64,000 nt of DNA from Devosia naphthalenivorans (GTDB lineage Bacteria > Pseudomonadota > Alphaproteobacteria > Rhizobiales > Devosiaceae), in the NCBI RefSeq assembly GCF_003056355.1, contig NZ_PYVW01000014.1, positions 62,001 through 126,000 on the forward strand. Direction: 5' to 3'. This document shows positions 26,737 to 36,660 of this stretch, one piece after another. Below the pieces are notes generated by a model. That model saw only the letters and a list, made by a program, of their open reading frames with translations. It made no database searches and was not told where the DNA came from. How positions within the stretch are numbered: the first letter of the stretch is position 1; each line of letters starts with the position of its first letter. The position numbers were made by a program, and so were the translations under genes.

Positions 26737-28054
26737 CGCGCTTGTCCTCGTTGGGCGTGTCGATCGGGGTGGCGAGTTCCTCGGGCAGGATCGGCTCGTC
26801 CACCGGCATTTCGGTGTCCTCCTCGCTCTCAGTCCGCGGATCGAGCACGATTGATTCCAGTGTCTGCTTGCCGTCATTGGTCATCGGCTGGAATGGCGCG
26901 CGGTCGGCAGCATCGATACTCCGGCGGATGCGCATGCGCAGGAAGGCCGCCACTGCGAGCAATCCGTGGAACAGCGCGGTCACGACGAACAGGCCCACCG
27001 GCGACCACGCGCCCATGATCATCGAGGCAACCGCCGGCCCGATGGCCAGCCCGACGCCCATGATCAACAGCATGCCGCCGGCGATCTTGGCAAAATCGCC
27101 GTCCTTTGCGAAGTCGTTGGCATGGGCCACAGCCACCGCATAGATCGGGTTGGCCGCAAAGCCGTAGCAGGCAAAGAGCACATACATCATCCATCCGGCC
27201 TGCGGGTTGATGATGACCGTCAGTGCACCGACAAAAGCGGCAAAACCGGCCAGCCCGATGAGCACCAGGCGCCGGTCGATCCGGTCCGACAACCGTCCGA
27301 ATGGGATTTGTGCCACCGCACCCAAAATCGCGGCAATGGCGAACAGCAGCGCAATGCCGCTGGCGTCCAGTCCGCGCTGATAGCCATAAACCGGTGCCAG
27401 CGTGCCGAATGCGCCATTGGCCATGCCCACCGAAAAGGCTGCAATCGCCGCGACCGGCGAAGTTTTGTAGAGCAGGCGCACGTCGATCTTGGCCGACGAC
27501 AGCGGCCGCGGCTGCGGGCTTGAGGTCAGCGCCGTCGGCAAAATCGCGCAGATGAAGCTGATGGCGCCGATCACGAACGGCACATAGCCCGATGTGCCCG
27601 TCACCGACATGGCGATCTGCCCCAGCGTGGAGGAGGCCATGTTGATGGTCACATAGATCGAAAAGGTCGTGCCGCGGCTCTTATTGTCAGCCACTTCGTT
27701 GAGCCAGCTCTCGACGATCATCGCCGCCCCGGCAAAGCAGAAGCCGGATAGCGCTCGCAGCAGAATCCAGCCTACGTCGTTGATGAACAGCAGGTTGAGC
27801 AGGATCGTGATGCTGCCGATCGCCGCCATCACCGAGAAAGCGCGGATATGGCCGACATTGCGCACGATCATGGGTACGGCGATCGAGCCTGTCACGAAAC
27901 CGACCGACCAGCCGGTGCCGATCAGGCCCAGCGCCAGCAGCGAGAATTCCTCTTCCGCGCCGCGCACGGAGAGCAGCAGGCCCTGCAGACCGCCGCCGAA
28001 CATGAGGAGAGCCGACCCCAGGAACAGGGCGTAAATCTTGATGACAGAGGCCAT
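26723..28054 (-). CDS. MFS transporter, 12 transmembrane segments
   Basis: 443 aa. About 12 hydrophobic helices, with MFS motif A-like loops (GRLSDRIDRRLVLIG after helix 8). The N-terminal half contains GTGWSVGFVTGSIAVP and RALSGFCFAGAAMIVESWLNE; the latter, with a long central helix pair, recalls the YcaD-type MFS subgroup. The C-terminal 60 residues are acidic and cytoplasmic (SEEDTEMPVDEP). Substrate unknown. It overlaps moaB; whether it serves molybdate or cofactor metabolism is speculation. Confidence 0.88.
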   Translation of the reverse strand: MASVIKIYALFLGSALLMFGGGLQGLLLSVRGAEEEFSLLALGLIGTGWSVGFVTGSIAVPMIVRNVGHIRAFSVMAAIGSITILLNLLFINDVGWILLRALSGFCFAGAAMIVESWLNEVADNKSRGTTFSIYVTINMASSTLGQIAMSVTGTSGYVPFVIGAISFICAILPTALTSSPQPRPLSSAKIDVRLLYKTSPVAAIAAFSVGMANGAFGTLAPVYGYQRGLDASGIALLFAIAAILGAVAQIPFGRLSDRIDRRLVLIGLAGFAAFVGALTVIINPQAGWMMYVLFACYGFAANPIYAVAVAHANDFAKDGDFAKIAGGMLLIMGVGLAIGPAVASMIMGAWSPVGLFVVTALFHGLLAVAAFLRMRIRRSIDAADRAPFQPMTNDGKQTLESIVLDPRTESEEDTEMPVDEPILPEELATPIDTPNEDKRDVQD

Positions 28055-28163
28055 GACGCTTTCGGACTATGGAACCAGAATGACGTTGCAAATCACGCAA
28101 CGGTGACAATAGCGCGGCAATCGCAGAAGGGCAGGGAAGAATTGCCCTCCACGCAAAAAAGCT

Positions 28164-28967
28164 TCAGGCGATCCCCATCCCGATCATCTTCAGCTTCAGG
28201 CTCAGCAGGTCGCGCCACGCCTGTTGCTTGGCCGGTGGATTGCGCAGCAGATAGGCCGGGTGCAGCGTCGGCATAGCGTCGACCTTGTGGTTGCCAATGC
28301 TGACTTCGCTCCACTTGCCCCGCATCTTGATGATGCCATTGCTGGTCTGGAACACGGTCTGCATCGCCGGCCCGCCTAGCGTCATGACAAGTTTGGGCGC
28401 CACCAGTTCCACCTGCCGGTGCAGGAACGGCAGGCACAACGCGATCTCCTCGGGCGTCGGTGCACGGTTGCCCGGTGGCCGCCACGGCACGGTGTTGGCG
28501 ATATAAACTTTGGTCCGGTCCAGCCCGATGGCGGCGAGCATGCGGTCCAGCAATTGCCCCGATTTGCCGACGAACGGCTTGCCCTGCCGGTCCTCTTCGG
28601 CGCCGGGCGCTTCCCCGATCAGCATGATCTGTGCCTGCGGGTTGCCATCGGCAAACACCAGTTGCGTTGCGCGCAGTTTGAGCCCGCATCCATCATAGCT
28701 GCCAAGGATGGCTTCCAGCTCGTCCAGCGATTGCGCCCGTGCCGCCAGCTCCCGCGCTTCGCCGGGATCACCCCCCAGCGGCAGCATCGGCGCCGGCCGC
28801 TCGGCGACAGCACTGGCCACCGCAGCCGGCGGCGTTACCCGCGCCGGTGGCCGCTGCGCAAACCGGTCCACCGGCTCCTCGCCCACCGCGACATCGACGC
28901 CCGCTGCCCGGTACCACTCCAGTACCGAGAGCATTTCGTCGTGATTTAGCGGTCGATCTTCAGCCAT
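28164..28967 (-). CDS. Uracil-DNA glycosylase, family 4 (iron-sulfur type)
   Basis: 267 aa from the ATG at 28967 ([13 protein letters not shown]). After a variable Pro/Ala-rich N-terminal region of about 75 residues, the catalytic domain has [12 protein letters not shown] (118-129), [30 protein letters not shown] and the C-terminal TLHPAYLLR. These are the family 4 UDG motifs. Cys94 (DGCGLKLRA) is one probable cluster ligand. It removes uracil from DNA. Divergent from the ETF-ubiquinone oxidoreductase gene. Confidence 0.93.
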   Translation of the reverse strand: MAEDRPLNHDEMLSVLEWYRAAGVDVAVGEEPVDRFAQRPPARVTPPAAVASAVAERPAPMLPLGGDPGEARELAARAQSLDELEAILGSYDGCGLKLRATQLVFADGNPQAQIMLIGEAPGAEEDRQGKPFVGKSGQLLDRMLAAIGLDRTKVYIANTVPWRPPGNRAPTPEEIALCLPFLHRQVELVAPKLVMTLGGPAMQTVFQTSNGIIKMRGKWSEVSIGNHKVDAMPTLHPAYLLRNPPAKQQAWRDLLSLKLKMIGMGIA

Positions 28968-29034
28968 GTTCTCTGTTATGTCACAGCCCGTTTGGCGCGG
29001 CCACCCGCGCATCCAGAACTTGGGGCATTCCTAT

Positions 29035-30681
29035 ATGGCAGAGGCCGGCTCGCGCGAAACCCTTTCGACCGATGTGCTGATCGTCGGCGCCGGTCCATCG
29101 GGCCTTGCCGCCGCCATCCGGCTCAAGCAGCGCCATCCCGAACTCAGCGTCACCATCGTTGAAAAATCCGCGGAACTGGGCGGCCACATCCTTTCCGGCG
29201 CCGTCATGGACCCGCGTGGGCTCGATGCCCTCATCCCCGATTGGCGCCAAAAGGGCGCTCCCGTCGGCCCCGCCGTCACCACCGACACCTACCATTTCCT
29301 CACAGCCACCCGCGATTTTGCCTTCCCCCACGCTCTTATGCCACCCCAGATGCGCACACCCGATGGCGTCATCGTCAGCCTGGGCAATCTCGTGCGATGG
29401 CTGGGCGAGCAGGCAACCGAACTCGGCGTCGATATTTTCCCCATGACGGCCGCCGTCGATGTGCTCTCAACCGGCAAGGGCCCCATTCGTGGCGTCATCA
29501 CCGGCGATCTGGGCCGCGACCGTGAGGGCAACCCCAAGCCCGGCTTTGCCGAAGGCATTGCGCTGCAAGCCAAATACACCCTCATCGCCGAGGGCGCCCG
29601 CGGGTCTCTGGCCCGGAAAATTATCGGCGCCCACTCTCTGGCGCGCGAGCCGCAGAAATATGGTCTGGGTATCAAGGAAGTCTGGGAAATCCCCGCTGAC
29701 CGGCACCAGCCGGGCAGGGTGGAGCACTATCTCGGCTTCCCACTCGACAACGCAACCGCCGGTGGCGGCTTCGTCTATCATGCGCAAGATCGCAAGCTCT
29801 ATGTCGGGCTGGTCACCTACCTAGATTACCAGAACCCCACGCTCTCCCCCTTCGACGAGTTTCATCGCTTCAAGACCCACAAATCCGTGGCCCCCCTGCT
29901 CGAGGGCGCGACGCGCATCAGCTACGGCGCCCGCGCGGTCACCGCAGGCGGTTGGCAATCGATCCCAACCTTGGCCTTCCCCGGTGGCGGGCTGATCGGC
30001 TGCTCCGCCGGCTTCATGAACGCCCCGCGCCTCAAGGCCATCCACAATGCGATCCTGTCCGGCATCGGCGCGGCCGATGCAGTGGCCGAGGCGATTGGCA
30101 AAGGCCGCCAGCATGATCTGATTGGGGATTTCGGCCACCGCATCATGGCGACCGGCATCGCGCGGGAACTGCAGGCCGTGCAAAACGTCAAGCCGCTGTG
30201 GTCGCGGCTGGGCACGGTGCTGGGAGCGCTGGCGGGCGGCGTGGAGTTATGGACCTCGGCCATCTTCGGCCAGTCCCCGCTGGGAACCCTGCATCACAAG
30301 CAGCCCGACTATTCCGGCCTCAAGCCCAAGGACACCCTGCCGCCGAAAACCTACAGCAAGCCCGACGGCAAGCTCACCTTCGACCGCGCCTCCTCGGTCT
30401 ATCTCGCCAACATCGCTCACGACGAAGATCAGCCGGTGCACCTGCGCCTCACCGATCCTGCCGTGCCGATCCGCGACAATCTGCCGAAATACGGCGAACC
30501 CGCACCGCTCTATTGCCCCGCCGGCGTCTACGAAGTGGCCGAGGAGGGCGGCGCCCCCGTATTCCGCATCCACGCCGCCAATTGCGTTCACTGTAAAACC
30601 TGCGACATCAAGGACCCCGCCCAGAACATCACCTGGGTCCCACCCGAAGGTGGCAGCGGGCCCAATTATGCCGGTATGTAG
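29035..30681 (+). CDS. Electron transfer flavoprotein-ubiquinone oxidoreductase
   Basis: 548 aa from the ATG at 29035. Start codons at 28966 and 28978 are possible, but they overlap the divergent UDG gene and give an atypical N-terminus. The FAD-binding motif is VLIVGAGPSGLAAAIRLKQRH, followed by ELGGHILSGAVMDPRGLDALIPDW. The C-terminus has the cluster site YCPAGVYE ... NCVHCKTCDIKDP, four cysteines for one 4Fe-4S cluster. It passes electrons from ETF (fatty acid and amino acid oxidation) to ubiquinone at the inner membrane. ETF subunit genes are not in the window. Confidence 0.97.
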   Translation: MAEAGSRETLSTDVLIVGAGPSGLAAAIRLKQRHPELSVTIVEKSAELGGHILSGAVMDPRGLDALIPDWRQKGAPVGPAVTTDTYHFLTATRDFAFPHALMPPQMRTPDGVIVSLGNLVRWLGEQATELGVDIFPMTAAVDVLSTGKGPIRGVITGDLGRDREGNPKPGFAEGIALQAKYTLIAEGARGSLARKIIGAHSLAREPQKYGLGIKEVWEIPADRHQPGRVEHYLGFPLDNATAGGGFVYHAQDRKLYVGLVTYLDYQNPTLSPFDEFHRFKTHKSVAPLLEGATRISYGARAVTAGGWQSIPTLAFPGGGLIGCSAGFMNAPRLKAIHNAILSGIGAADAVAEAIGKGRQHDLIGDFGHRIMATGIARELQAVQNVKPLWSRLGTVLGALAGGVELWTSAIFGQSPLGTLHHKQPDYSGLKPKDTLPPKTYSKPDGKLTFDRASSVYLANIAHDEDQPVHLRLTDPAVPIRDNLPKYGEPAPLYCPAGVYEVAEEGGAPVFRIHAANCVHCKTCDIKDPAQNITWVPPEGGSGPNYAGM

Positions 30682-30783
30682 GACGCGGCGATCACGCTCT
30701 GTGGCGCTCTCTTGCGGCGCAGTCCCAAAACCGCCAATCTTGCCGACCAGATACTGGCGAAAGCCAATGGAGAACAGAACCTC

Positions 30784-32526
30784 GTGACATCGCTTCTGAC
30801 CCGCCTCGCACGCCCGGCTCTGGCAGCCCTCCTGCTAACGGCGATAGCGACCCCGCCTGGCTTTGCCGCGCCATCGGTGCAGACGGCACAGTCCGATCCG
30901 TTTGCGGGCTTCGATCTCATGCCCATGTTCCGCGCCAGCGCCACCGGCTCGTTCATGGCCGGCCAGCAGGCCCTCAAGGATTTGCGCACCGATGAAGCGG
31001 CCCGCTATTTCTTCCAGGCCGCCCAGGCCGATTGGGAAAATCCGCTGCTCGTCGAACGCGCCTTCATCGCCTTTGCCGCCGACGGTCAGATCGGGCAGGC
31101 GGCCTCCACCGCCAAGCACCTGCTTGATCTTGACGAGAATAACGAGCTTGCCGAGTTGGTCGTCGCCACCGAAGCGCTCAAGGAGCGCCGCTACGACGCC
31201 GCAGACCGGCTGCTCAAGGCCATAGGCCAGGATAGTTTTACCGGCATTACCGCGTCCATCCTGCGCGCCTGGGCATTGGTGGGCGACAATCGCAAGGCCG
31301 AAGCCGACGCCGTCATGAACGAGCTGGGCGCGTCGGGCCTCGAGGATTTTCTGGTGTTCCACCTTGCTCTCATGGCCGAGGCCGCCGGTGAGACCGAGGA
31401 AGCCATCGCCCTTGCAGGGCAGGCGTTCGACAACGAGCCCTATGTGGCGCGCGTCGTGGAAGTCTATGCCCGCATTCTGGCCAATGCCGGCAGGTTCGAC
31501 GAAGCCAAGGACGTTCTGCAGCAGTTCGAGGATCAGGGGCTCACCCATCCCATCGTCACCATCGTGCGCGAGCAGGTCGATGCCGGCCAGCGCCCCGGCG
31601 TTTTCGCCACCAATGTTCAGGTTGGCGCCGCCGAAATGTTCCACGGCATCGGTGTTGCGCTGGCGCGCGATGGCAGCATGGATCTGTCCCTGGTCTTCCT
31701 GCGCATGGGCCTCTATCTCGACCCGTCTGCCGACGTCATCACCCTGGCATTGGGCCAATTACTCGATGCCGCTGGCCAACACGACGCGGCCAATCGCATC
31801 TATAACGCCGTGCCCGCCACTTCGGCCATGAAGCCCACCGCCATCGTGCGCGTCGCCACCAATCTCGATGCCTTGGGTGATCGCGAGGACGCTCTGCGGC
31901 GCCTGAGCAATATTGTAGCCGCACAGCCCAACGATCTCGACGCGGTGTCCGTGCTTGGCGACCTGCTGCGCACCGACGAGCAATATGCCAAGGCGGCCGA
32001 GGCCTATACCAAGGCGCTGGAAATCACCGGCGGCGATAGCCCGGCCGATTGGCGCTATTACTATGTGCGCGGCATTGCCTATGAGCGCGACAAGCAATGG
32101 CCCAAGGCCGAAGCCGATTTCCTGAAGGCGCTCGAGCTCAATCCTGATCAGCCGGCCGTGCTCAACTATCTGGGCTACAGCTGGATCGACAAGGACATGC
32201 ACCTCGAGGAAGCCCTGGGCATGATCGAAAAGGCCGTCGCTGCTTCTCCGCAGGATGGCTACATCGTGGATTCGCTCGGCTGGGCCTTCTACAAGCTCGG
32301 CCGCATCGACGAGGCGGTCAAAACACTTGAGCAGGCCGTGCTGATGATGCCGACCGATCCCGAGATCAACGACCACCTGGGCGATGCCTATTGGAAGGCC
32401 GGCCGCCAGCTCGAAGCCCGCTTCCAGTGGAACATTGCCTCTTCAGTCGATACCGTCGGTACCGTCAAGGAACGCGCCGCACCAAAGCTGGCCGAAGGCC
32501 TGACCAAAGAGAACGAGACCGAATAG
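30784..32526 (+). CDS. Exported tetratricopeptide-repeat protein
   Basis: 580 aa from the GTG at 30784, with GGAG upstream. The start gives a clean signal peptide (LLTRLARPALAALLLTAIAT, cleavage near GFAAP). The rest is TPR helices: degenerate repeats in residues 60-330, clearer ones from 330 on (for example DWRYYYVRGIAYERDKQWPKAE, AVLNYLGYSWIDKDMHLEEA, YIVDSLGWAFYKLGRIDEAV). It is probably a periplasmic or outer-membrane-associated scaffold. It ends 1 bp before ispE; coupling with an isoprenoid gene is a common rhizobial arrangement. Confidence 0.9.
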   Translation: MTSLLTRLARPALAALLLTAIATPPGFAAPSVQTAQSDPFAGFDLMPMFRASATGSFMAGQQALKDLRTDEAARYFFQAAQADWENPLLVERAFIAFAADGQIGQAASTAKHLLDLDENNELAELVVATEALKERRYDAADRLLKAIGQDSFTGITASILRAWALVGDNRKAEADAVMNELGASGLEDFLVFHLALMAEAAGETEEAIALAGQAFDNEPYVARVVEVYARILANAGRFDEAKDVLQQFEDQGLTHPIVTIVREQVDAGQRPGVFATNVQVGAAEMFHGIGVALARDGSMDLSLVFLRMGLYLDPSADVITLALGQLLDAAGQHDAANRIYNAVPATSAMKPTAIVRVATNLDALGDREDALRRLSNIVAAQPNDLDAVSVLGDLLRTDEQYAKAAEAYTKALEITGGDSPADWRYYYVRGIAYERDKQWPKAEADFLKALELNPDQPAVLNYLGYSWIDKDMHLEEALGMIEKAVAASPQDGYIVDSLGWAFYKLGRIDEAVKTLEQAVLMMPTDPEINDHLGDAYWKAGRQLEARFQWNIASSVDTVGTVKERAAPKLAEGLTKENETE

Positions 32527-32527
32527 C

Positions 32528-33403
32528 TTGGTCGAGCCCTTCGTTCAGCTCGCTCCCGCCAAGATCAACCTGGCGCTGCATGTCACGCGGCGCCGGGAAG
32601 ACGGCTACCACGATCTCGAGAGCCTGGTGGTCTTCGCCGACCTCGCCGACGAACTCGAAGCCGTTCCCGCCGACACCGATACCCTCGCCATAATCGGACC
32701 CTTCGCCGCTGGCCTCAACAACGGCGAAACCAACCTCGTGCTGCGCGCCGTCGCCGCTTTCCGTGCGCGCTGGCCGGAGGCCGTCGATCACGGCCTTGCC
32801 ATGCGCCTCACCAAGAACCTGCCGGTCGCCGCCGGCATCGGTGGCGGCTCCGCCGATGCGGCCGCCGCGCTGCGTCTGATGGCGTCACTATCGCGCGAGC
32901 CCATCCCCGTGGCTGACCTCGCCGATATGGCCGCTCGCCTTGGCGCTGACGTGCCTGCCTGTCTCGTTTCGACACCCTTGATCGCGCGCGGCGTCGGCGA
33001 AGTGCTGGCGCCGCTCCCGCAATTTCCGGCCCTTCATATCGTGCTGGTCAATCCCCTGGTGCCGCTGGCCACCGCCGACGTGTTCCGGCGCCTGCGCGCC
33101 CATGACAATTACCCTTTGCCGGAATTACCCTCGCCACTGACTCGACCTGCCCAACTCGGCCTCTGGCTCGCCGAAACCCGCAACGATCTGCAGCCTCCCG
33201 CCGTCAAGCTGGTTCCCATCATCGGCGACATCGTCGCACAACTCGCTCAAACCCAAGGCTGTATCCTCGCCCGCATGTCCGGCTCCGGCGCCACCTGCTT
33301 CGGCCTCTTCGGCTCCACCGGCCAAGCCCACCAAGCCGCCCAGGTGATGCGCGCCGCCCACCCCGACCACTGGGTAGCCGCCGCACCGCTCTTGCTGCCC
33401 TAG
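32528..33403 (+). CDS. ispE: 4-diphosphocytidyl-2-C-methyl-D-erythritol kinase
   Basis: 291 aa from a TTG at 32528, directly after the TPR stop. The first residues VEPFVQLAPAKINLALHVT are typical of IspE. The GHMP kinase ATP loop is LPVAAGIGGGSADAAAALR (from residue 98), followed by LGADVPAC with the catalytic Asp and the C-terminal ARMSGSGATCFGLF. It phosphorylates CDP-methylerythritol in the MEP pathway; ispH (44682) and a polyprenyl synthase (33603) lie in the same window. The TTG start is weak and probably relies on coupling to the upstream gene. Confidence 0.96.
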   Translation: MVEPFVQLAPAKINLALHVTRRREDGYHDLESLVVFADLADELEAVPADTDTLAIIGPFAAGLNNGETNLVLRAVAAFRARWPEAVDHGLAMRLTKNLPVAAGIGGGSADAAAALRLMASLSREPIPVADLADMAARLGADVPACLVSTPLIARGVGEVLAPLPQFPALHIVLVNPLVPLATADVFRRLRAHDNYPLPELPSPLTRPAQLGLWLAETRNDLQPPAVKLVPIIGDIVAQLAQTQGCILARMSGSGATCFGLFGSTGQAHQAAQVMRAAHPDHWVAAAPLLLP

Positions 33404-33415
33404 GCCATCGGTTCC

Positions 33416-33516
33416 TCATCTCGCCTCCCTGAGGCGAGGGGGGGCATATCGGGCGCTTTGCGCCGCCGTTTCAGTCGACACCCTCCCCGTCGCGGGGAGG
33501 GATCAAGGGTGAGGTG
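33416..33516. repeat. Palindromic repeats, families E (copy 2) and D (copy 2)
   Basis: A family E-type palindrome (CTCGCCTCC-CTGA-GGCGAG, about 33421-33440) is followed by a family D unit (33473-33516: GACACCCTCCCCGTCGCGG then GGAGGGATCAAGGGTGAGG). They occupy the gap between the convergent ispE and polyprenyl synthase genes. Confidence 0.7.
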
Positions 33517-33602
33517 CCGCACCCACAACGCGCTCGAATCCAGTGTAGTCCCGGACGAACTATCGCCCACAAACCGAGCCCGCCGTCCCGTCGTCCCCGA
33601 GC

Positions 33603-34616
33603 CTAATACGCGCGCATCACGCTATGCTCGACCACATCCACCAGCAGCGCGCGCATTTCGCTCTCCGGCACTACCGCCAGCGCTTGCTGCGCCGCACGCG
33701 CATGGGCCTGCGCCAGTTCCATCGTGCGGACCAGCGTATTGTGCCGCTCCATCACCGCCACAACGGCACTCACCTGTGCATCAGTCGCATCGGCCTGGCC
33801 CAGCGCGCTGGTAATGATCTCGCGCTCTGCCACATTGCCTTCCGCCAGCGCCAAAATCACCGGCAGCGTCATCTTGCCCTCGCGCAAATCGTCGCCGACA
33901 TTCTTGCCCAACGTTCCCGATTGCCCGCCATAGTCGAGCGCATCGTCCACCAGCTGGAAGGCCTTGCCCAGTTCCAGCCCATAGGTCGCGAGCGCCTGTC
34001 TGCCGGTCTCATCGGCGCCACTAGACATCGCGCCCACTTCGCACGCCGCCTGGAACAGCACGGCCGTCTTGGCGCGAATGACTTCCGCATAATCTTCGGG
34101 CGTCGTCGTCAAATCACCGGTTTTTGCCAGCTGGAACACTTCACCTTCAGCCATCACGGCCGACGCGGACGACAGCACACCCAGCGAAGCGATGTCCCCG
34201 GTTTCAACCATCATCATGAAGGCCTGCCCAAGCAGGAAATCGCCAACCAGGATGGAGGCCTTGTTGCCCCACACCATGCGGGCCGCGGGCTTGCCGCGCC
34301 GCATGTCGCTGTCATCGACCACATCGTCGTGCAGCAGCGTCGCATTGTGCATGAACTCGACGGCTGCCGCGAAATTGATTGCGGTGCCGCTTCCCTTGCC
34401 GAACAGCATGGCCGCCGCCACAGTCAGCATCGGCCGCAGCCGCTTGCCGCCACTCTCGATGAGGTAGCGCGCCAGGTCCGGCACCATCTCGACATGCGAA
34501 TCGGCGCGCGACAGGATCAGCGCGTTGACCTTGGCCATATCCGTGGCGGTTGCGGCGAGCAGCCGGTCGATCGGGTTGGCTGCCTGCGTCTCTTTGATCT
34601 GCGTCAGAACTGACAC
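33603..34616 (-). CDS. Polyprenyl diphosphate synthase (octa-/decaprenyl type)
   Basis: 337 aa from GTG 34616; a TTG at 34619 or 34649 is also possible. Class I trans-prenyltransferase motifs: GGKRLRPML, first Asp-rich motif LLHDDVVDDSDMRRG (about 95-109) and second LVDDALDYGG. Family blocks GNKASILVGDFLLG and GKNVGDDLREGKMTLP fit the long-chain synthases that make the quinone side chain. In a ubiquinone-10 alphaproteobacterium this is expected to be decaprenyl diphosphate synthase, but chain length cannot be read with certainty. Divergent from the methyltransferase gene. Confidence 0.94.
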   Translation of the reverse strand: MSVLTQIKETQAANPIDRLLAATATDMAKVNALILSRADSHVEMVPDLARYLIESGGKRLRPMLTVAAAMLFGKGSGTAINFAAAVEFMHNATLLHDDVVDDSDMRRGKPAARMVWGNKASILVGDFLLGQAFMMMVETGDIASLGVLSSASAVMAEGEVFQLAKTGDLTTTPEDYAEVIRAKTAVLFQAACEVGAMSSGADETGRQALATYGLELGKAFQLVDDALDYGGQSGTLGKNVGDDLREGKMTLPVILALAEGNVAEREIITSALGQADATDAQVSAVVAVMERHNTLVRTMELAQAHARAAQQALAVVPESEMRALLVDVVEHSVMRAY

Positions 34617-34712
34617 CAAACTATCCGTTCCTCGTTCGCCAATCGGCAAATCTGGTTGAGCCCGCTGCGGTTGCGCATGTAAGGTCGTGCAAAACCGGCC
34701 TTTTCGGGTGCG

Positions 34713-35498
34713 ATGTCCCTAGACCAGCCAGATAGCTTTGTAAAACACCAAACCGTAACGCGCGATGCCTTTTTAGGGGGCAGGCTCACTCTGTCGCAGC
34801 CGCGCCACGGCTTTCGTGCCGGGCTCGACAGCGTGTTGCTGGGCGCTGCCGTGGGGCAGGGCCGCAAGCGGCTGCTCGACCTTGGCAGCGGTGTGGGTAC
34901 GGCAAGCCTCGTGGCGCTTGCCCACAACGGCGAACTCAGCGCTGTTTTGGCTGAGCAGGATGCGGCAACCTTGGCGCTTGCGGAGGCGAACATAGCTGAA
35001 AACGGTTTTGCTACCTGCGCCAAGGCGTTTCCCGTAGATGTAACCGCGCGAGGCGCTGAGCGCCTTGCCGCCGGCCTTGCCGAAAACGCCTTCGACGCCG
35101 TCATCGCCAATCCGCCCTTCTTCGACGATGCCGCCGGCACGCTCGCGCAGGACACCAGCCGGGCGGGGGCGCGCCACATGGACGCAGCGGCGCTCGACCT
35201 TTGGGTCAAGACTGCCGCTAGCTCCGGCGCCGGTGGTGCCGAAATCATCTTCGTCTATCCCGCCGTTCACCTGGCGCCCCTGCTTGCCGCCTTCGCGCAA
35301 CGCTTTGGTGCCATCACCATTCTGCCGCTGTCTCCGCGCGCCGAATCGCCGATCAGCCGCGTCCTTATCCGCGCCATCAAGGGCTCCCGCGCGCCGCTGA
35401 CCATCTTGCCGAGCCGCGCCTTGCACGACGGCGAAGGCCGCGCCTTCGCGCCGGCATTCGACGCAATCTTCCGTGGGGAACAACGGCTTGTCTGGTAA
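34713..35498 (+). CDS. TrmN6-like adenine-N6 methyltransferase
   Basis: 261 aa. The Rossmann S-adenosylmethionine site is LLDLGSGVGTASLVAL (about 54-69) and the catalytic motif NPPF (VIANPPFFDDAA), as in tRNA1(Val) adenine-37 N6-methyltransferase TrmN6/YfiC. The N-terminal block DAFLGGRLTLSQPRHGFRAGLD is also typical. The tRNA substrate is inferred from the family. It is followed at 48 bp by the S49 peptidase gene, a common rhizobial neighbour. Confidence 0.88.
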   Translation: MSLDQPDSFVKHQTVTRDAFLGGRLTLSQPRHGFRAGLDSVLLGAAVGQGRKRLLDLGSGVGTASLVALAHNGELSAVLAEQDAATLALAEANIAENGFATCAKAFPVDVTARGAERLAAGLAENAFDAVIANPPFFDDAAGTLAQDTSRAGARHMDAAALDLWVKTAASSGAGGAEIIFVYPAVHLAPLLAAFAQRFGAITILPLSPRAESPISRVLIRAIKGSRAPLTILPSRALHDGEGRAFAPAFDAIFRGEQRLVW

Positions 35499-35546
35499 TC
35501 CTTGGCTGCAAGCCCTAAATCAGCCCGACGCAGGGAGAGACGAGAC

Positions 35547-36380
35547 ATGGCCGAACTGACCACGCCCCGCCGCAACTGGCTGCAGCGCCTGCTGCGCCGA
35601 GGCAAGACCACCATCCCCGTCGTGCGCCTCCACGGCGTCATCGCCGCCGAACAGCGTCAGGGCCGGCTCAATATCGCAACGGTCAATCCGCTGCTCGAGC
35701 GCGCCTTCGCGATCAAGTCCGCGCCCGCAATCGCCATCATCGTCAATTCACCCGGGGGCTCGCCAGTCCAGAGCCGCCTCATCGGCAAGCGCATCCGCGA
35801 TCTTGCCGACCAGCATGACAAGCCAGTCCTGGTCTTCGTGGAAGACGCCGCAGCCTCGGGCGGCTACTTCATTGCCATTGCCGGCGACGAGATCATCGTC
35901 GATCCATCCTCGATCGTGGGCTCCATCGGCGTCATCATGGCCGGGTTCGGTTTTGTCGGAACGCTGGAAAAGCTCGGCATCGAGCGTCGCGTTCATACCG
36001 CGGGGAACAACAAGTCCACTCTCGACCCGTTCCTGCCCGAAAAGCAGAGCGACATCGAACGCATCAAGCAATTCGAACTGGACATCCATGATGTGTTCAT
36101 CAACGCGGTGAAAACGCGGCGGGGCGCCAGGCTTAAGGCACCCGACGAGCAGCTCTTTACCGGCGAATGGTGGACTGGGATGCGCGGCGTGGAACTCGGT
36201 CTGGTCGACGCGCTGGGTGATATGCACGAGGTTCTGCAAGCCCGGTACGGCCGAAATATCCACCTCAAGATCATCGCCCCCAAGCGCCCCTTCTTCGGCA
36301 TTCCCCGCCTCGGTTTCTCCGCCGAAGGCTTCGCCGCAACCATCGAAGATCGCGCCCTCTGGGCCCGTTTGGGACTCTGA
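35547..36380 (+). CDS. S49 family peptidase (SppA/SohB-like)
   Basis: 277 aa from the ATG at 35547, with AGGGAGAG about 8 nt upstream. The short SppA form: an oxyanion segment IIVNSPGGSPVQS, the nucleophile Ser104 in EDAAASGGYFIA and the general base Lys156 in HTAGNNKSTLDPF, giving the Ser-Lys dyad. There is no clear signal peptide, only a basic amphipathic N-terminus (WLQRLLRRGK), so it may be peripheral on the inner membrane. It degrades signal peptides or membrane protein fragments in related bacteria. Followed at 3 bp by a small membrane protein. Confidence 0.93.
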   Translation: MAELTTPRRNWLQRLLRRGKTTIPVVRLHGVIAAEQRQGRLNIATVNPLLERAFAIKSAPAIAIIVNSPGGSPVQSRLIGKRIRDLADQHDKPVLVFVEDAAASGGYFIAIAGDEIIVDPSSIVGSIGVIMAGFGFVGTLEKLGIERRVHTAGNNKSTLDPFLPEKQSDIERIKQFELDIHDVFINAVKTRRGARLKAPDEQLFTGEWWTGMRGVELGLVDALGDMHEVLQARYGRNIHLKIIAPKRPFFGIPRLGFSAEGFAATIEDRALWARLGL

Positions 36381-36383
36381 ACC

Positions 36384-36608
36384 ATGCTCTGGCGCATCCT
36401 CCTCCTCACTGCCCTTTTCTTTGTTATCTTCTTGGGAATACGCAAGATTTACCGAGATTGGACCGGCAAATTCAAAGCCGACGATGAAGAAGCCCGCCGC
36501 CTTCGACGTGAACGCGACCTGCGCGAGCGCGAACAGCCCGGCGTCATCGACCTGACGCGCGACAAGGACGGCACCTTCCGCCCCGGCGATCGCGACAAAC
36601 GCAATTGA
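36384..36608 (+). CDS. Small single-pass membrane protein of unknown function
   Basis: 74 aa. One N-terminal transmembrane helix (residues 2-20, LWRILLLTALFFVIFLGI), then a very charged cytoplasmic tail rich in Arg, Asp and Glu (DDEEARRLRRERDLREREQ) ending VIDLTRDKDGTFRP. It starts 3 bp after the S49 peptidase, so co-translation is likely; a partner or regulator of the peptidase is possible but unproven. I do not recognise a named family. Confidence 0.8.
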   Translation: MLWRILLLTALFFVIFLGIRKIYRDWTGKFKADDEEARRLRRERDLREREQPGVIDLTRDKDGTFRPGDRDKRN

Positions 36609-36660
36609 CCGCCCGGTAAGCTCAAACTAGAGCTTTGCCCTGCAATCTAGGGACTGCCAC

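Noticed and set aside
24520..28054. Two MFS genes plus moaB as a resistance or metal island
   Set aside because: They are on opposite strands, separated by a family C palindrome, with ordinary base composition and no mobility gene.
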